Source: Bacteroidetes bacterium MED-G20
Lineage (GTDB): Bacteria > Bacteroidota > Bacteroidia > Flavobacteriales_D > Parvicellaceae
Reading direction: 5' to 3'
Assembly: GCA_905182745.1 (NCBI GenBank)
Contig: CAJJCR010000005.1
Location: 1 to 48,763, forward strand
Length of the DNA: 48,763 nucleotides
The first letter of the stretch is position 1, and every line of letters begins with the position of its first letter. The translations under genes and the position numbers were made by a program. Shown here piece by piece: positions 19,541 to 32,182 of the stretch. Below the pieces are notes generated by a model, which was given only the letters and a program-made list of their open reading frames with translations, ran no database searches and had not been told where the DNA came from.

Positions 19541-22500
19541 TGCTAAATTTTTGTACCAAGGTCCAACTACAGAGATATTAACTTTAAGAGGGTTTGAATA
19601 ATTCATGTCTCTATCCACAGACTGAAACTCTAAAATGTATTTCCCAGTTTTTTCAGGTTGGAATACATATTCATTAGAAGAAATCATTAAAGATTCTGTT
19701 TTGCTTTTTCGAGTTATTTTAACTAAATATTTTTGTTTTTCTTTTTTTGTGTTAAAGCTTGTAGAGTTTAGAGTGAATTTTGATCTAGTATCATAAATAA
19801 ATTTTTGCTTATTATTATTTAAATTCTCCATAGAATTGTAAAACCCATTAGGTGTTTCTATAGAGCTTATTGTTATATAAGGAGTTTGTATTTTGGGTTC
19901 GTAGGATGTAATCCCACCATAACTTCCAAACCAATATTTATTGCCATTTAGTCCATAAACTGTCTTTATAGTATTATACAATAAACCATCTCTTGAGTCT
20001 AAACTATTCCATAATTTCCCATCAAAATAATTCACTCCTCCATGCCATGTGCCCACAAAAACTTTGTCAAAATCATCCACATAAATAGTGTAAGATTCAT
20101 CGGAACTCAATCCGTTTTCCATGGTATAGTGTTTGAATTCTTTTCCATCATACATTTGAACCCCTGATCCGTCTAGTGCAATCCAATAATTATTCTTAGA
20201 GTCTACAGCTATTTCCTCGACTTTATTATTTGCTAAACCATTATCAGTTGAAAAATTATTAAATTTTTCACCATCAAATATTGAAAATCCAGACCCATAT
20301 GTGCAATAAATAATTTCATTGTTTTTTCCAACAGTCACTGCACAAGGTTGAGCTGCTGAATTTGATAATGAAATTGGTCTAACTAAACCATCAGATTCTT
20401 TGTACATGGTTAAAGAGTCGTTTTTAAACTTACCAAGACCACTTGGCGTTGCTAACCACATAGTACCATCATTGTCAAATTCTAAATCAATAATATCGGT
20501 ATTAGTAATTCCAATTTTCTTGGTCATGTTCTCAAAATTGTCGTCATAAAATCTTGTCACATGATTTTTTTGAATTAACCACATTGAACCATCACTATCA
20601 ATTTCAATATCAAGAACCAAGTTTCTAGGCATATTGCTATTTGATTTGTTGTAGTAATTAGTTATTATCCCATTTTCAATTTTGTAGAGTCCATTAACCC
20701 CTCCAGCCCAAATGAAACCGTCTTTGTCAATTTTAATATCATTTATTGTCTCATATTCCTTAAATCCTTCATTTGCAGTTATGGTATTAATTGAGTTTGG
20801 ATCGTAAAAAAACACACCATTCATATTAGTAGAAATGAAATACATCCCATCTTTTGTTTTGTCAATAGAGGTTATTCTAAATCCTTTTAAGCCCTCTTTC
20901 TCAAGACTTATTATTGTAGTAAATTTATTTTCTTTAAACCTGCAAAGCCCTGTTTGAGTACCAATTAAAAGACTATTTTCATCTACATGTATATCCAATA
21001 TTGCATTATTAGGTAATCCATCATTATCACTGTAAAATTTGAATTTCACTCCATCGTATCTAATTAATCCAGATGCTGTTCCAAGCCAAATATTATTGTT
21101 GTTATCTTTTTTAATAACATTTATATAATTTCCTCTCCAACTAAGATTACTAAATGTTCCAATAGTAATTGGTTTTATTATTCCTTTACTAAAAATAGAA
21201 AGTCCATTTGATGTGCCAATCCAAATATTATTTCCAATTACTGTTATACATTGAACATTTCCATCACCAATTCCATTGGTGAAATTATAGTTGGTAAATT
21301 GTTCTTTTTCTAAAATTGCCAAACCCTTATTAGTCCCAATTAAAATATTCCCGTCATTATCTTGATTAATTGCTCCAATAATATTTGATGGTAGTCCATT
21401 TTTTGTGGTATAATGATTGATTATTTTACCATCTTTCCATTGGATAATTCCTTTAGTAGCAAATCCTAACCATATAAATCCATTTTTATCTTCAAAAATT
21501 TCTCTTATTGGGTCATTTGGTAAGCCATTAACGTAATTATAGTTTTTAACAGTTAACCCATCATAAACTGAGAGACCATTAAATGTGGCAAAATAAAGTA
21601 TGTCTTGTTTAGAAATAACAGATTTAATAATACTATTACTAAGCATGCCATCAAACATGGTTACCTTTCCCCAAGAAGTATTAATTTGAGTAGGAATTTC
21701 AAAGTCTACACTCCTCGATACGCTTTGAGGACTTATTAACTTTAAATGTTGTTCTTCCCATTTTATCTCCAAAATAAATATCTTCATTAGACTTACTAGA
21801 TATTTTTATTTGCCAATTACCTTCAGGAGGAGTGAAGCTATAGTCCCCAGAGGAATTTGTTACATCTGTCCAGAAAATCTCATTAGTATTTACATTAACT
21901 AATTTTACATTAATTCCAGGATGTGGGTTTTTCCCTTTAAAAGTTGATACATTTCCAGAAATAACTGAACGTTGATTTAAGATTAAATTAATTTCTTTTT
22001 CTTCATTTTCCGAAATATTTATTTTAGTAGACCATTTATATATTTTAGAATTCCCACTCATAATTAAATATTCTCCAGGAACAACAGAAATAGTGTTTTC
22101 TCCGTTTTCATCTAACTGGAAATATCTTACCATTTTTTCATCTTTAACACCAAAATATCCGAGTTTATGAGGTTTTAAATTTTCATTTAAAACTTTAACT
22201 TTAATTTTTGAAAGTTTTTTATCGTTAATTTTTAAACTAAAGCTTGATTTGTAACTTCCATTTGGCTTTCCAATAATTACAATACTATTTTTTCCTTTTT
22301 TTAGAAAATGATCGAATTTTAAATTATATAATCCATCAGGTAATTTGGCTTTTTCACCATTAATATAAATTTCGGAAACAAGGTCGAAATTGTTGTAAAT
22401 AAAACTATATGTAGTTTCAGTTTTAGACTCAATATTACTTGCAATTATAAATGTGTTATTGAAATTGATATCTTCAAATATTTGATATAATGAAAATGTT

Positions 22501-22730
22501 ATATTATTAAATTTTGAAAGGTTTAAGTTTCGTATATCTTCTTTATTTATGGAGATAAAATAATCTTCTGATTCAATTATTTTTTTAGTATCTATAGAGT
22601 CATTAACTTTTGCTATTTTCCATTTATTTACACTTGTTTTATCTGTAGAGTTCATAGGGATTTGAACCTGCGAGCAAAAGAAATTTGCTATCAATATTAA
22701 ACTACCTAGAAATAATATTTTCTTTATCAT
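18650..22730 (-). CDS. Propeller-SpoIIE membrane phosphatase B, one frameshift
   Basis: Frames 21699-22730 and 18650-21787 form one gene of about 1360 residues, joined by dropping one base near 21712 (KRIESVDFEIP). It has the same layout as its neighbours: signal peptide (to about residue 20), NSTDKTSVNKW motif, regulatory-like beta domain, propeller beginning KVTMFDGMLSNS, Y_Y_Y-like domain, membrane helix (AIPFWGFLVLLISVSGY), short coiled coil and SpoIIE domain with GDFYWV, DCTGHGVPGAFMS, YSDGYQDQFGG and DDICIMGVRV. The propeller should be periplasmic and the phosphatase cytoplasmic, turning an extracellular cue into dephosphorylation of a partner, by analogy with SpoIIE/RsbU partner switching. 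Only 22 bp separate it from gene A. Its last 0.9 kb is almost identical to gene C. Confidence 0.85.
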
Positions 22731-22735
22731 ATTTT

Positions 22736-23638
22736 ATAATTTTATTTCAAACTCTCACTCCCATTATACAAATGTCATCAATCTGCTCCTCTTTTTGCAT
22801 CCAATTGGCCAACTCTATTTCTAATAATTTATTTTGCTTTTTTTCTTCTTCTTTACTTATTTTAAGCAGAAGCTTTTTAAAATTTGCAGTCATGTATTTT
22901 TTGCCATTATCTCCTCCAAATTGATCTTGGTATCCATCAGAATAAATATAGATCATATCGTCTTTTTTAAGTTTCATAGAGTGTTTAGTAAAAGGTTTTA
23001 TATCTACTGTTTCTAGACCAACAGCTTGAGAATCTCCTTTAAATGTACTTAGTTCATTTTCACTAACTACAACCAATGGATTATGTGCACCTGAAAATTC
23101 TAAAGTTTTCTTTTTCATATTGAGCTTACAAATAGAAATATCCATTCCATCTTTTTGGTCGTCTTCAGTGTCTTGGTTTAGAGATTTAATAATCTGTTTT
23201 CTCATTTCATCTAAGATCTTATTGGTATCCTTAATTCCTTTTTCTACAATAATTTCATTGAGTAGGGAAGTGCCTATCATACTCATAAAAGCACCAGGAA
23301 CTCCATGGCCAGTACAATCTGCTACTGTAAAGAATATATTTTCTTCTTGGTCTTTATATACCCAATAAAAGTCACCAGATACTACATCTTTAGGTTTAAA
23401 GAAAGTAAAGCTTTTAGGAATAACAGATTTTCTGATAACCTTCAGAAGTCATCATAGCATCTTGAATACGTTTGGCATAATTTATAGAATCTACAATTTC
23501 TTTGTTTTTTTCTTCCAGTCTAAGTCTTGATTCTTCTTTAAGCTGTGCAGTGTATCGTCTTTGACTTAAATATTGATTGGAAGAATATCCGGAAACTGAT
23601 ATTAATAAAACTAGGAATCCCCAAAATGGAATAGCAGT
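22736..23638. repeat. Direct repeat copy 2: 3' end of gene C
   Basis: Partner of 18640-19540. It contains one extra base near 23431 relative to copy 1. Immediately beyond 23638 the sequence instead resembles gene D (CTACTTTAATTTC), which marks a mosaic junction. Confidence 0.85.
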
Positions 23639-26600
23639 AGCTAAGATTTTTGTACCAAGGACCAACTACTTTAATTTCAATTTGCTCTAAGTTAGAATAG
23701 TTCATATCTCTATCAATAGATTGAAATTCTATAATATACTTGCCAATTCTTTCAGGAATAAATTCAAACTCATTAGTTCTTATTAAATGAGTTTTTTTGT
23801 TTCCATTTTTAATAATATTTACAATGTATTTTTGTTTTTCTTTTTTTGTATTAAAACTATTTGATTTCAAAGAAAATGTTATTCTTGTTTTTTCTAGAAT
23901 TTTACCCTTGTTTTCTCTCAATTCTTCTAAAGAGTTGTAGAAACCACTTGCAGTTTTAATATTTTCAATGTAAACTTTAGGAGTTTGGTGTTTTGGAACA
24001 TAAGAAGTAATTCCATCCATACTTCCAAACCAATATTTGTTTCCATCAACACTACAGATTGCTCCTACTAAATTATTTAAAAGACCATCTCTAGTGTCAA
24101 CACTATTCCAAACTTTCCATCGTAATAACAGACTCCACCCCCAAATGTCCCAATCCAAACATTGTCAAAGTCATCCACATATGCGCTGAAAGTTTCACCA
24201 GCAGTAACTCCATCACTTATTTTGGTGATGTGAAATTCTTTCCCATCAAACATAGCTACACCACCACCATCTAGAGCCAACCAATAATTATTTTTTGAAT
24301 CTACTGCTAGATCCCATATTCTATTATCTGGTAAGCCATTAGTCTCATCATAATTTTTAAAATTTTCCCCATCAAATATTGAAAACCCATACCCATGCGT
24401 ACTATAAATTATTTCATTGTTTTTACCTACGTTAATATCTCCCATACTAGATTTTACGAGTCCATCTGATTCATCGTAAATTATAAGAGAATCGTTTTTA
24501 TACTTACCTAATCCTCTATTAGTATTTAGCCATATTGTACCTTCATTGTCAAAAGCTATGTCCTGAATACTGGTATATGCTGGAATTTTTAATTCACTAT
24601 CCATAATTTTAATTTCTCCATTATTATATCTGTAGATACTTCCACCGCTAGAAAGCCAAATAGCTCCATCATCTGCAAATTCAAGTTGATTAACATAGTT
24701 GGATTCTAAACTGCTGTTCTCCGTATTAAAAACTCTTTCAATCCTTTCGTTTTTGATTTTTAATAAGCCATTTACACCACTTGCTGCCCACAAGAATCCA
24801 TCTTTGTCAAATTTGAGATCTAAAATTCCACTTGTCCAATTTGGTGGAATGGGCATGCCTTCTAGAGAAGTCATTTTTCTAAAAGAATTTGGATCGTAAA
24901 GACTAACACCATTTGCAGTTCCTATGAAATAAACACCGTCTGAAGATTTACTAATAGATTGAATATTTTCAAATCCTAGTCCATTCTTTTCAATTGGCAC
25001 AATAGTTTTTATTATGCCATTTTTAATATTAACTAAACCATTATCAGTTCCTACCCAAAGCCCGTCGTCATCAGAATATAGTTCAGTAATGGAGTTGTCT
25101 TGAAGTCCATCTCTTTCGTTAATTAAAGTAAATTGTGATCCATCGTATTTTAAAAGGCCGCCTAAAGTGCCAATCCAGACGTTTCCGTGTTTGTCCTTTT
25201 CTAATGAATTAACCCAAGATGCTCTATGATTAAAATCAGTGAACTTTGAAAGGTCAAATGATTTAAATTTGTTTCCGTTGAAAACAGATAGTCCTCCACC
25301 AATAGTCATCCAATTCCCAACACCAGAAGATGTACCACATCCTATCCAAATACTTTTTCCCACAGCTTTTACATCTGTTATAAAACCATTTCCAATTCCT
25401 GAAGAAAAATCATAGTTTTTAAATTCTTTCCCATTAAAAATTGATAGCCCAGAGTTTGTACCTATCACTATATTTCCTTTTTCATCTTCATCCAAAGCAT
25501 TTACAAAATTTGAAGGAAGTCCATCCTTTTTTGTATAATGACTTATTACTTGACCATCTTTCCATTTAACTAAACCTTTTTCTATATATCCTATCCAGAT
25601 ATATCCTTTACTATCTTCAAATAATTCTACAATTGGTCCATTTGGTAAGCCTTGGTCATAATTATAGCTTTTAACTTTTAGACCATCATAAATTGACAAT
25701 CCATTATAGGTTCCTAAGTACAATAAATCCTCACTTGAAACTAAAGAAACATGAGCGCCATTACTAAGCATGCCATCAAACATAGAAATCTGATTCCATG
25801 TGCCTTTTACTTGTAAAGGAATAGATAAGTTAGCATTATATATTTGCTTTTGGTCATTGATATTTATTTCTGTAACTTTTCCATCAGTTTGATGATATAC
25901 ATATCCTCTGTCAGTGAATACTCTTAAATTCCATTTTCCTTTTGGCGGGTAAAATATAAACCTACCATTGTCGTCAGAATGAGTAATTTCCTGGATTTCA
26001 TTAGTATTTAAATTTATTAATTCAATCGAAATACCAGGATTTGGAGTTTTTTCGTCTACGGTATAAATAACTCCATTTATTTTATATTCTTTATTTAATG
26101 TAAGATTGATAACCTTTGTATCATTCTCTTTGATTTCAATCTCATTTGACCATGAAGAATAGGTTCCATCACCAACAATTATTTTATAATTATCTGCTGG
26201 TAATTTAAATTTTATTCCTGAACTAATATTTCTATATCTACTAGAATTTTTATTGTACAACATTGAATTAGCAAAATCTACTTTTTTTCCATTTTTGTCT
26301 TTGATATTTACTATTAGTTGCCCTATCTTTTCATTATAAATTTTCATTGCAATAGTAGCATTATATGCCCCATTTGGCTTACCAATTATTATTAATTTAT
26401 TTTTCCCTTTTTTTAATTTTACTTCGTGAATCTCATTATCTGTATATGATGAAGAAGCAACAAGTGATCCATTTAAATAAGTACTTGATATTATGTCATA
26501 ACCAGCATATTGTAACTGACAAAATTGATCTTTTTCAGACTCAATCATAGTAGTGGCAATTAAAGAATTTTCAAAATTGATTGTATCAAAAACTTGATAA

Positions 26601-26851
26601 AAAGGAATTGCTACATCATTAAAATTTGAAAGATTTAATTCCTTAATGTCTTTTGAAGAAATTGATTTTAAATAGTTTTCTGTATTTTTTACTATATCAT
26701 TGATTTGTTCATCGTCTATATTAGATAATTTGGCAACTAGCCAATTAGATAATTGTGTTTTAGATGAAGAATTTGTTGGAATTATATATTGTCCACAAAT
26801 AATTATTGTAGAAAGTATAAAGCAGTATGTAATTAATATTTTTTTAGTCAT
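22747..26851 (-). CDS. Propeller-SpoIIE membrane phosphatase C, three frameshifts
   Basis: Four frame pieces (24077-26851, 23538-24158, 23414-23665 and a C-terminal piece ending at 22747) make one gene of about 1368 residues. Breaks: near 24119 (one A short, restoring DGKVWNSVDTRDG), near 23645 (extra base in WYKNLATAIPFWG) and near 23431 (extra base in SEGYRKSVIP). Domain order is as in its paralogues. The propeller and Y_Y_Y-like domain resemble gene D (GVTAGETFSAYVDD, WIGTFGGGVC), whereas everything from the membrane helix onward is a near copy of gene B, identical over the last 179 residues. Two breaks lie at or inside that copied segment, so assembly mixing of paralogous reads is possible. 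16 bp from gene B. Confidence 0.75.
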
Positions 26852-26861
26852 AATTTAAAAT

Positions 26862-29800
26862 TTAAACTCTCACCCCCATAATACAAACATCATCAATTTG
26901 ATTTTCGTTTTTCATCCAATTTGCCAACTCTATTTCTAATAATTTATTTTGCTTTTTTTCTTCTTCTTTACTTATTTTAAGAAGCAGTTTTTTGAAATTA
27001 GCAGTCATATATTTTTTGCCATTTTCCCCACCGAATTGATCTTGATATCCATCAGAATATATATAGATCATATCGTCTTTTTTAAGTTTTATAGAATGCT
27101 TAGTAAAAGGTTTTATATATACAGTTTCAAGACCAACTGCTTGTGAATCACCTTTTACTGTTTTTAATTCATTGCCACTTACAATTACCAAAGGATTATG
27201 TGCTCCTGAAAACTCTAACGTTTTCTTTTTCATATTAAGCTTACAAATAGAAATATCCATTCCATCTTTTTGGTCGTCTTCTGTGTCTTGATTTAAAGAT
27301 TTAATAATTTGTTTTCTCATTCCATCTAGTATTTTATTAGTGTCTTTAATTCCTTTTTCTACAATAATTTCATTAAGTAGGGATGTACCAATCATACTCA
27401 TAAATGCACCTGGAACGCCATGACCTGTACAGTCTGCCACAGTAAAAAATATATTATCTTCTTGATCTTTATAAACCCAATAAAAGTCTCCTGAGACAAC
27501 GTCTAAAGGTTTGAAGAAAATAAAACTATTAGGAATTACTGATTTCCTATAACTATCAGATGTCATCATGGCATCTTGGATACGTTTTGCATAATTAATA
27601 GAATCGACAATTTCTTTGTTTTTTTCCTCTAATCTTTCTCTAGCCTCCCTATCATTCTTTTGTGATTCCTCTTTTAATTGGATAGAGTATCTTCTTTGGT
27701 TGAAATATTTTTTGGTAACATATATTAAAAGCGATATAATGGAAATTAGTCCACCCCAAAATGGTATGGCTGTAGCTAGGTTTTTGTACCATGGCCCGAC
27801 TACTTTAATTTCTATTTGCTTTAATTTTGAATAGTTCATATCTCTATCAATAGATTGAAATTTTTATATATTTTCCAGCTTTTTCCACAAAAAAAATCGA
27901 ATTTGTTGGATTTAATTATCTTGGTAATTTTTTCCCCCTTTCTAATTATTGAAACTAAAAACTTCTGCTTTTCTTCTTTAGTATTAAAACTATTAGAATT
28001 GAGCGTAAAAGTTATTCTAGAGTCCTGAAGCAGTTTTTCATTCTTAGACTTAAGTTCAGAAAAAGATTCAAATGATCCTCTTGATGTTTCAATTTTTTCA
28101 ATAAAAACAGATGGAGTCTGATGTTTTGGAACATAACATGAAATTCCATTTTGGCTACCAAACCAGTATTTGTTTCCATTCACCCCACAAATTGAAGTTA
28201 TGGTATTTTCTAATAAACCATCTCTTGAGTCTATACTGTTCCAATATTCCCCGTCAAAATTACAAACTCCCCCTCCAAATGTTCCTATCCATACATTATC
28301 TAATTCATCTACGTATGCGGTATTTGTTTCACCTGCAGTAATGCCATCGTCTAATCCATAATGAGTGAACTTTTCTCCATTAAACTTTTGAACACATTTG
28401 CCATCTAAAGCAAGCCAATAATTATTTTTAGAATCAACATCTAAGTCCCATATTCTGTTGTCTTTCAACCCATTTTCTTCTGTATAATTTGTGAATTTTC
28501 CATCATGGTAAATACTCATTCCCTCACCATATGTAGAATAAATTACCTCTCCTTTGTTTCCTATATTAACATCTGCAATTGAAATTGGAGTAATTAATCC
28601 ATCCGATTCGTCATAAAAGACTAAAGAATCATTTTTATAATGTCCCAAACCTTTATTTGTTGCAAGCCATATTGATCCGTCGTTAGCAAATGCTAGATCA
28701 GTGACAGTTGTTCCAGGTTTAATACCTATTTTTTGATTCATCGATTCAGAAATTTCTTTTTGAATTTTAGAAATTCCACCATTTGAATGAGTTAGCCAAA
28801 TAGCCCCATCATTTGCAATTTCAATTTCAATAACATAGTTTGAAGAAATATTACTATTTCTTGTATTGTAGTTTTTTTCAATTTTATTATTTACAATTTT
28901 ATATACCCCGTTATTCCCACTTGCTGCCCACATCACACCATCACTGTCTATCTCCAAGTCCATAATTCCTCTAAACCATGTATTAGCATTTGAAATTCCT
29001 TGTTTATCTGATATAATATCAAAAGAATTAGGGTCAAATAAAAATAAGCCACTCGTAGTACCTACAAAATAAACACCATCATTTGATTTGTTAATTGAAA
29101 ATATTCTTCCATTACTCAATTCACTTTTCTCTTTAGTTACAAATGATTTTATTTTGTCTCCATTCATGAAATTCAAGCCTTGATCAGTCCCTATTAGAAT
29201 TTGATCATCGTCCACGTAAATAGACTGTATTGTATTTGAAATAAGTCCTTCTTTTTTTCTAAAAATTGTAAAATTTGAGCCATTGTATTTTAATAATCCT
29301 CCATCAGTTCCAATTAAAATATTTCCCTGTTTATCGCTTTTAATACAATTTATTAGAAATGTATTGTAATCGAAATAGGAAGCTTTTATTTCAAACGATT
29401 TAAATTTTTTCCCATTAAATATTGAAAGCCCTCCACCAATACCTAATGGATTTCCATAACTTCTTCCATAACTACATCCAATCCAAATATTGTTTCCTAC
29501 TATCTCTAAAGCAGTAATATAACCATTTGAAATACCATCAGTGAAATTATAATTTTTAAATTCTTTACCATCATAAATTGACAATCCACTACCTGTCCCA
29601 ATTACTATATTTCCTTTATTGTCCTCTCTTATAACATTTACATAATTTGAAGGAAGTCCATCTTTAGTAGTGTAATGTTTTAAAATTTTTCCATTTTTCC
29701 ATTTGACTAATCCTTTTAAGTCAAACGATATCCAAATATTACCTTTTGAATCTTCGATAACATCTGAAATAGAACCATTAGGCAAGCCATCTTCATAATT

Positions 29801-30991
29801 GTAACTTTTTATGGTTACTCCATTATAAACAGAAAGACCATTGTAAGTTCCAATATACAAGAGTTTATTTTTAGATATAGTTAATTTATGACATTCGTCA
29901 CTTAATAATCCATCGAACATTCCTACATTCCTAACATAAACTTCTGACTGACTTGCTAAACTATATTTTAAATTTTTATGTTCATAAATTTTAGAATTGA
30001 TAACAAAGTTGGTTATTTCATTATCAGATTTGTGGAATACATATTTATCATTTACTGTAAACCTTAAATTATATTGCCCTTCCGGAGGAAAAAACTTGAA
30101 CTCCCCTTTTTTCCCTGTGCATAACGATTGTATTACCTTATTATCTTCACTATTTATTATAGAAACTTGAATTCCAGAATTAGGAGTTTTATTGTCATAT
30201 TTATATAAATTTCCAGAAATTACAGCTTTATTTTTCAGTATTAAATTTATTGTCTTTTGTTCTTCACTCTTTAAGCTGAATTTATCTGACCATATATGTT
30301 CTTTAGTCGTTGCAATTCTAAACTTATAATCTCCAGGTATAAGTCTAATATTCAATTCCCCATTTTTATCTAATCTTTCATTCCTAACTAGTCCATCTTC
30401 ATTTAAAATTTGAGTGTAAGCATAGGGTGTTAAATTCTTATTTTTATCACGACCAATTAATTTTAACTGTGAATATTTATCACTGTAAATTTCAAAAATG
30501 TATGATGACAAATTAGTTCTTAAAGACTTGCTAAATATTACAATTTCATTTCTTCCTTTTTTGAGAGTTCCATTAAAATATTCAGTATTGTCGTTAGATA
30601 CTTTAGTGTTTCCATTTATGTAAACTGTACTTTCAAGGTCAAAAGAGTTGAAGACAAAAAAACAGTCCTGATCTCTTTCAGAATTTATAATAGATGTCAT
30701 TACAAAATTACTTTTATAGCTTAAAGAATCGTATAGTTGATATAACCCTACAGTAATATCATTTAATTTAGATAAGTTTAGTTCTCTAATATCTTTGGAT
30801 TCCTGAGTATTGTAAAATGATATAGGATCATTTATAATTTCAATTCTTTTTTCTTCTTTAATTTCAGATGTTTTTGCAATAATCCAAGATGGAATTCTTG
30901 CATGATCTAATGTGTTTTGTGGAATTTTAACTTGTGCTTTTATTGACCAAACAATTGTAGAAAGAAAGATTAGAAGGAATATTTTTTTCAT
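26862..30991 (-). CDS. Propeller-SpoIIE membrane phosphatase D, first gene of the operon, two frameshifts
   Basis: Frames 27836-30991 and 26862-27839 form one gene of about 1376 residues. Two homopolymer errors explain the break: one extra base in the 8-base run at 27889-27896 and one in the run at 27861-27865. Correcting both restores EKAGKYI followed by FQSIDRDMNYS, matching the paralogues. It has a signal peptide (1-19), NTLDHARIPSW, regulatory-like domain (SGNLYKYDNKTPNSGIQV), propeller from GMFDGLLSDE, Y_Y_Y-like domain, membrane helix, coiled coil and SpoIIE domain with all acidic motifs. The phosphatase is close to B and C but not identical. It is separated from C by 10 bp and preceded by the only sizeable upstream gap, so the operon promoter should lie before it. 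Confidence 0.85.
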
Positions 30992-31034
30992 AAAAAGGTT
31001 TAAAGCGTAATTAATCTTAACTGTTAAAAATAGT

Positions 31035-31042
31035 TAAATATA
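31035..31042 (-). promoter_or_regulatory. Possible -7 box of the propeller-phosphatase operon
   Basis: On the minus strand TATATTTA lies about 45 bp upstream of the first operon gene and differs from TAnnTTTG in the last base. No clear -33 element is visible, so this is weak. Confidence 0.25.
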
Positions 31043-31103
31043 CCGTGATAAAAAATATTTAATTTTTAAAATGAATTAATGTTTTTTTTTGAATTTTAAA
31101 ATT

Positions 31104-31130
31104 AAAAAAAAAGCAGCTTTTTAAGCTGCT
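31104..31130 (-). terminator. Rho-independent terminator, minus strand
   Basis: Arms AGCAGCTT (31112-31119) and AAGCTGCT (31123-31130) with a 3-base loop. On the minus strand an uninterrupted T-run follows. It lies below the Kazal remnant and separates that transcript from the propeller operon. Confidence 0.8.
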
Positions 31131-31157
31131 AATTATACATTTAATATTTTTCATAAT

Positions 31158-31366
31158 TCAATTCGTACATTCACCCACAAGATAAGCCGTCACACCACCA
31201 GACACAACTGCCTCGTAAGAATTACCATAAGTTACACCATTACACCCGCAAACAGAATCATACACTACAAAACAAAAGCAGAATCACTTATAAACGAAGA
31301 ATCTATGCAACAATTACCAATTATAGGGGTTGAATCACACTTTGTCTTGTTACATGATAATATTAT
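31158..31366 (-). pseudogene. Kazal-type protease-inhibitor domain fragment
   Basis: The minus strand ends with a clear Kazal core, YDSVCGCNGVTYGN followed by EAVV...LVGEC and a stop at 31158-31160. Upstream, in a different frame, is a cysteine-rich stretch beginning LSCNKTKCDS, which looks like a lipobox and mature N-terminus. A one-base gap near 31290 joins them as CFCFVVYDSV. No start codon or full signal peptide fits between this and the stop of the preceding gene, so the 5' end is missing or also frameshifted. In Bacteroidota, lipoproteins with a single Kazal domain are common and probably inhibit extracellular serine proteases. Confidence 0.55.
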
Positions 31367-31394
31367 TTATCAATGTAGATTATTGAAAATAAAC

Positions 31395-32126
31395 TTATCG
31401 CTTTATAAACCTTATAGTTTGATTTACTTTATTGTTATTAACGTTAATAAAATATAAACCTGAGGGTAGAAAAGAAACATCAATTTTTTGGTTCCCATTT
31501 ATATTTTTCATTTCATGAAATAATTGCCCTTGAATATTTAAAATTTGTAAACAATAATCTTCTTTTGGTCCTTCTAAGTTTAGGTAATTGAAACTAGGAG
31601 AAGGGTAGAGCTTTAAGTTGGATTCAACTATTTGTGATTCATTTACATTAGTTACATCTATTCCAGGATTTCCATGAATAAACGTCCAACTTCCCCATGG
31701 CGTACTAGCACCTGTATTCCAATACAATTGATCTGTAAATAAACAATTTATGGAATTACCATTAAGTGGTAAACCTTGATTTGTATACCAAGCATCCAAA
31801 TTGGCAGAATCATTTACTAAATGCACTGTAACATTTATGGTGTCTGTAAGTGACCAATTATGACTAAAATTACAAAATGCATCACTAACTATAGTGTCTT
31901 GATGTAATATGTTTCCTTGTTGGTCTGTAAATTCCCAAGTAAAAATATTTTCTGATTGTGGGTGGGTCATATATTGACCTGAATGGTAAATACTGATAGA
32001 GTTAGTGCTAGAACCCACATTTACAGACATACCTAACATATCACAAGGAATAGCTGTTATTACTTGTGCTTTCGTTATTTGAGCTAGCCCAGCTGCAAAC
32101 GCTAATATTAGTAGTATTTTTTTCAT
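31395..32126 (-). CDS. Secreted protein with T9SS type A sorting domain (243 aa)
   Basis: Signal peptide (MKKILLILAFAAGLAQITKAQ), a beta-rich central region with TWEFTDQQGNILHQDT and paired cysteines, and a C-terminal T9SS type A sorting domain beginning about residue 172 (LKLYPSPSFNYLNL), with LQILNIQGQLFHE and closing FIKR. Export is Sec then T9SS, with removal of the tail at the surface. The central domain is not recognised. Its last codons lie just upstream of the Kazal remnant on the same strand, so the two may have been co-transcribed. Confidence 0.75.
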   Translation of the reverse strand: MKKILLILAFAAGLAQITKAQVITAIPCDMLGMSVNVGSSTNSISIYHSGQYMTHPQSENIFTWEFTDQQGNILHQDTIVSDAFCNFSHNWSLTDTINVTVHLVNDSANLDAWYTNQGLPLNGNSINCLFTDQLYWNTGASTPWGSWTFIHGNPGIDVTNVNESQIVESNLKLYPSPSFNYLNLEGPKEDYCLQILNIQGQLFHEMKNINGNQKIDVSFLPSGLYFINVNNNKVNQTIRFIKR

Positions 32127-32182
32127 GATTTATTATTTAACATATAACGTGAGAATTTCATATAACTGGGGGGGGTAAAAAT

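Noticed and set aside
19023-23368. Two identical 82-residue plus-strand ORFs (19023-19271 and 23120-23368) and other plus-strand ORFs within the operon
   Set aside because: They are antisense shadows of the duplicated phosphatase domain; no promoter, no recognisable family, and their identity follows from the repeat.
14555-30991. Dense repeated short motifs that could suggest a CRISPR array or tandem DNA repeat
   Set aside because: The periodicity is at the protein level (propeller blades of about 45 residues) with degenerate DNA; there are no constant repeat-spacer units.
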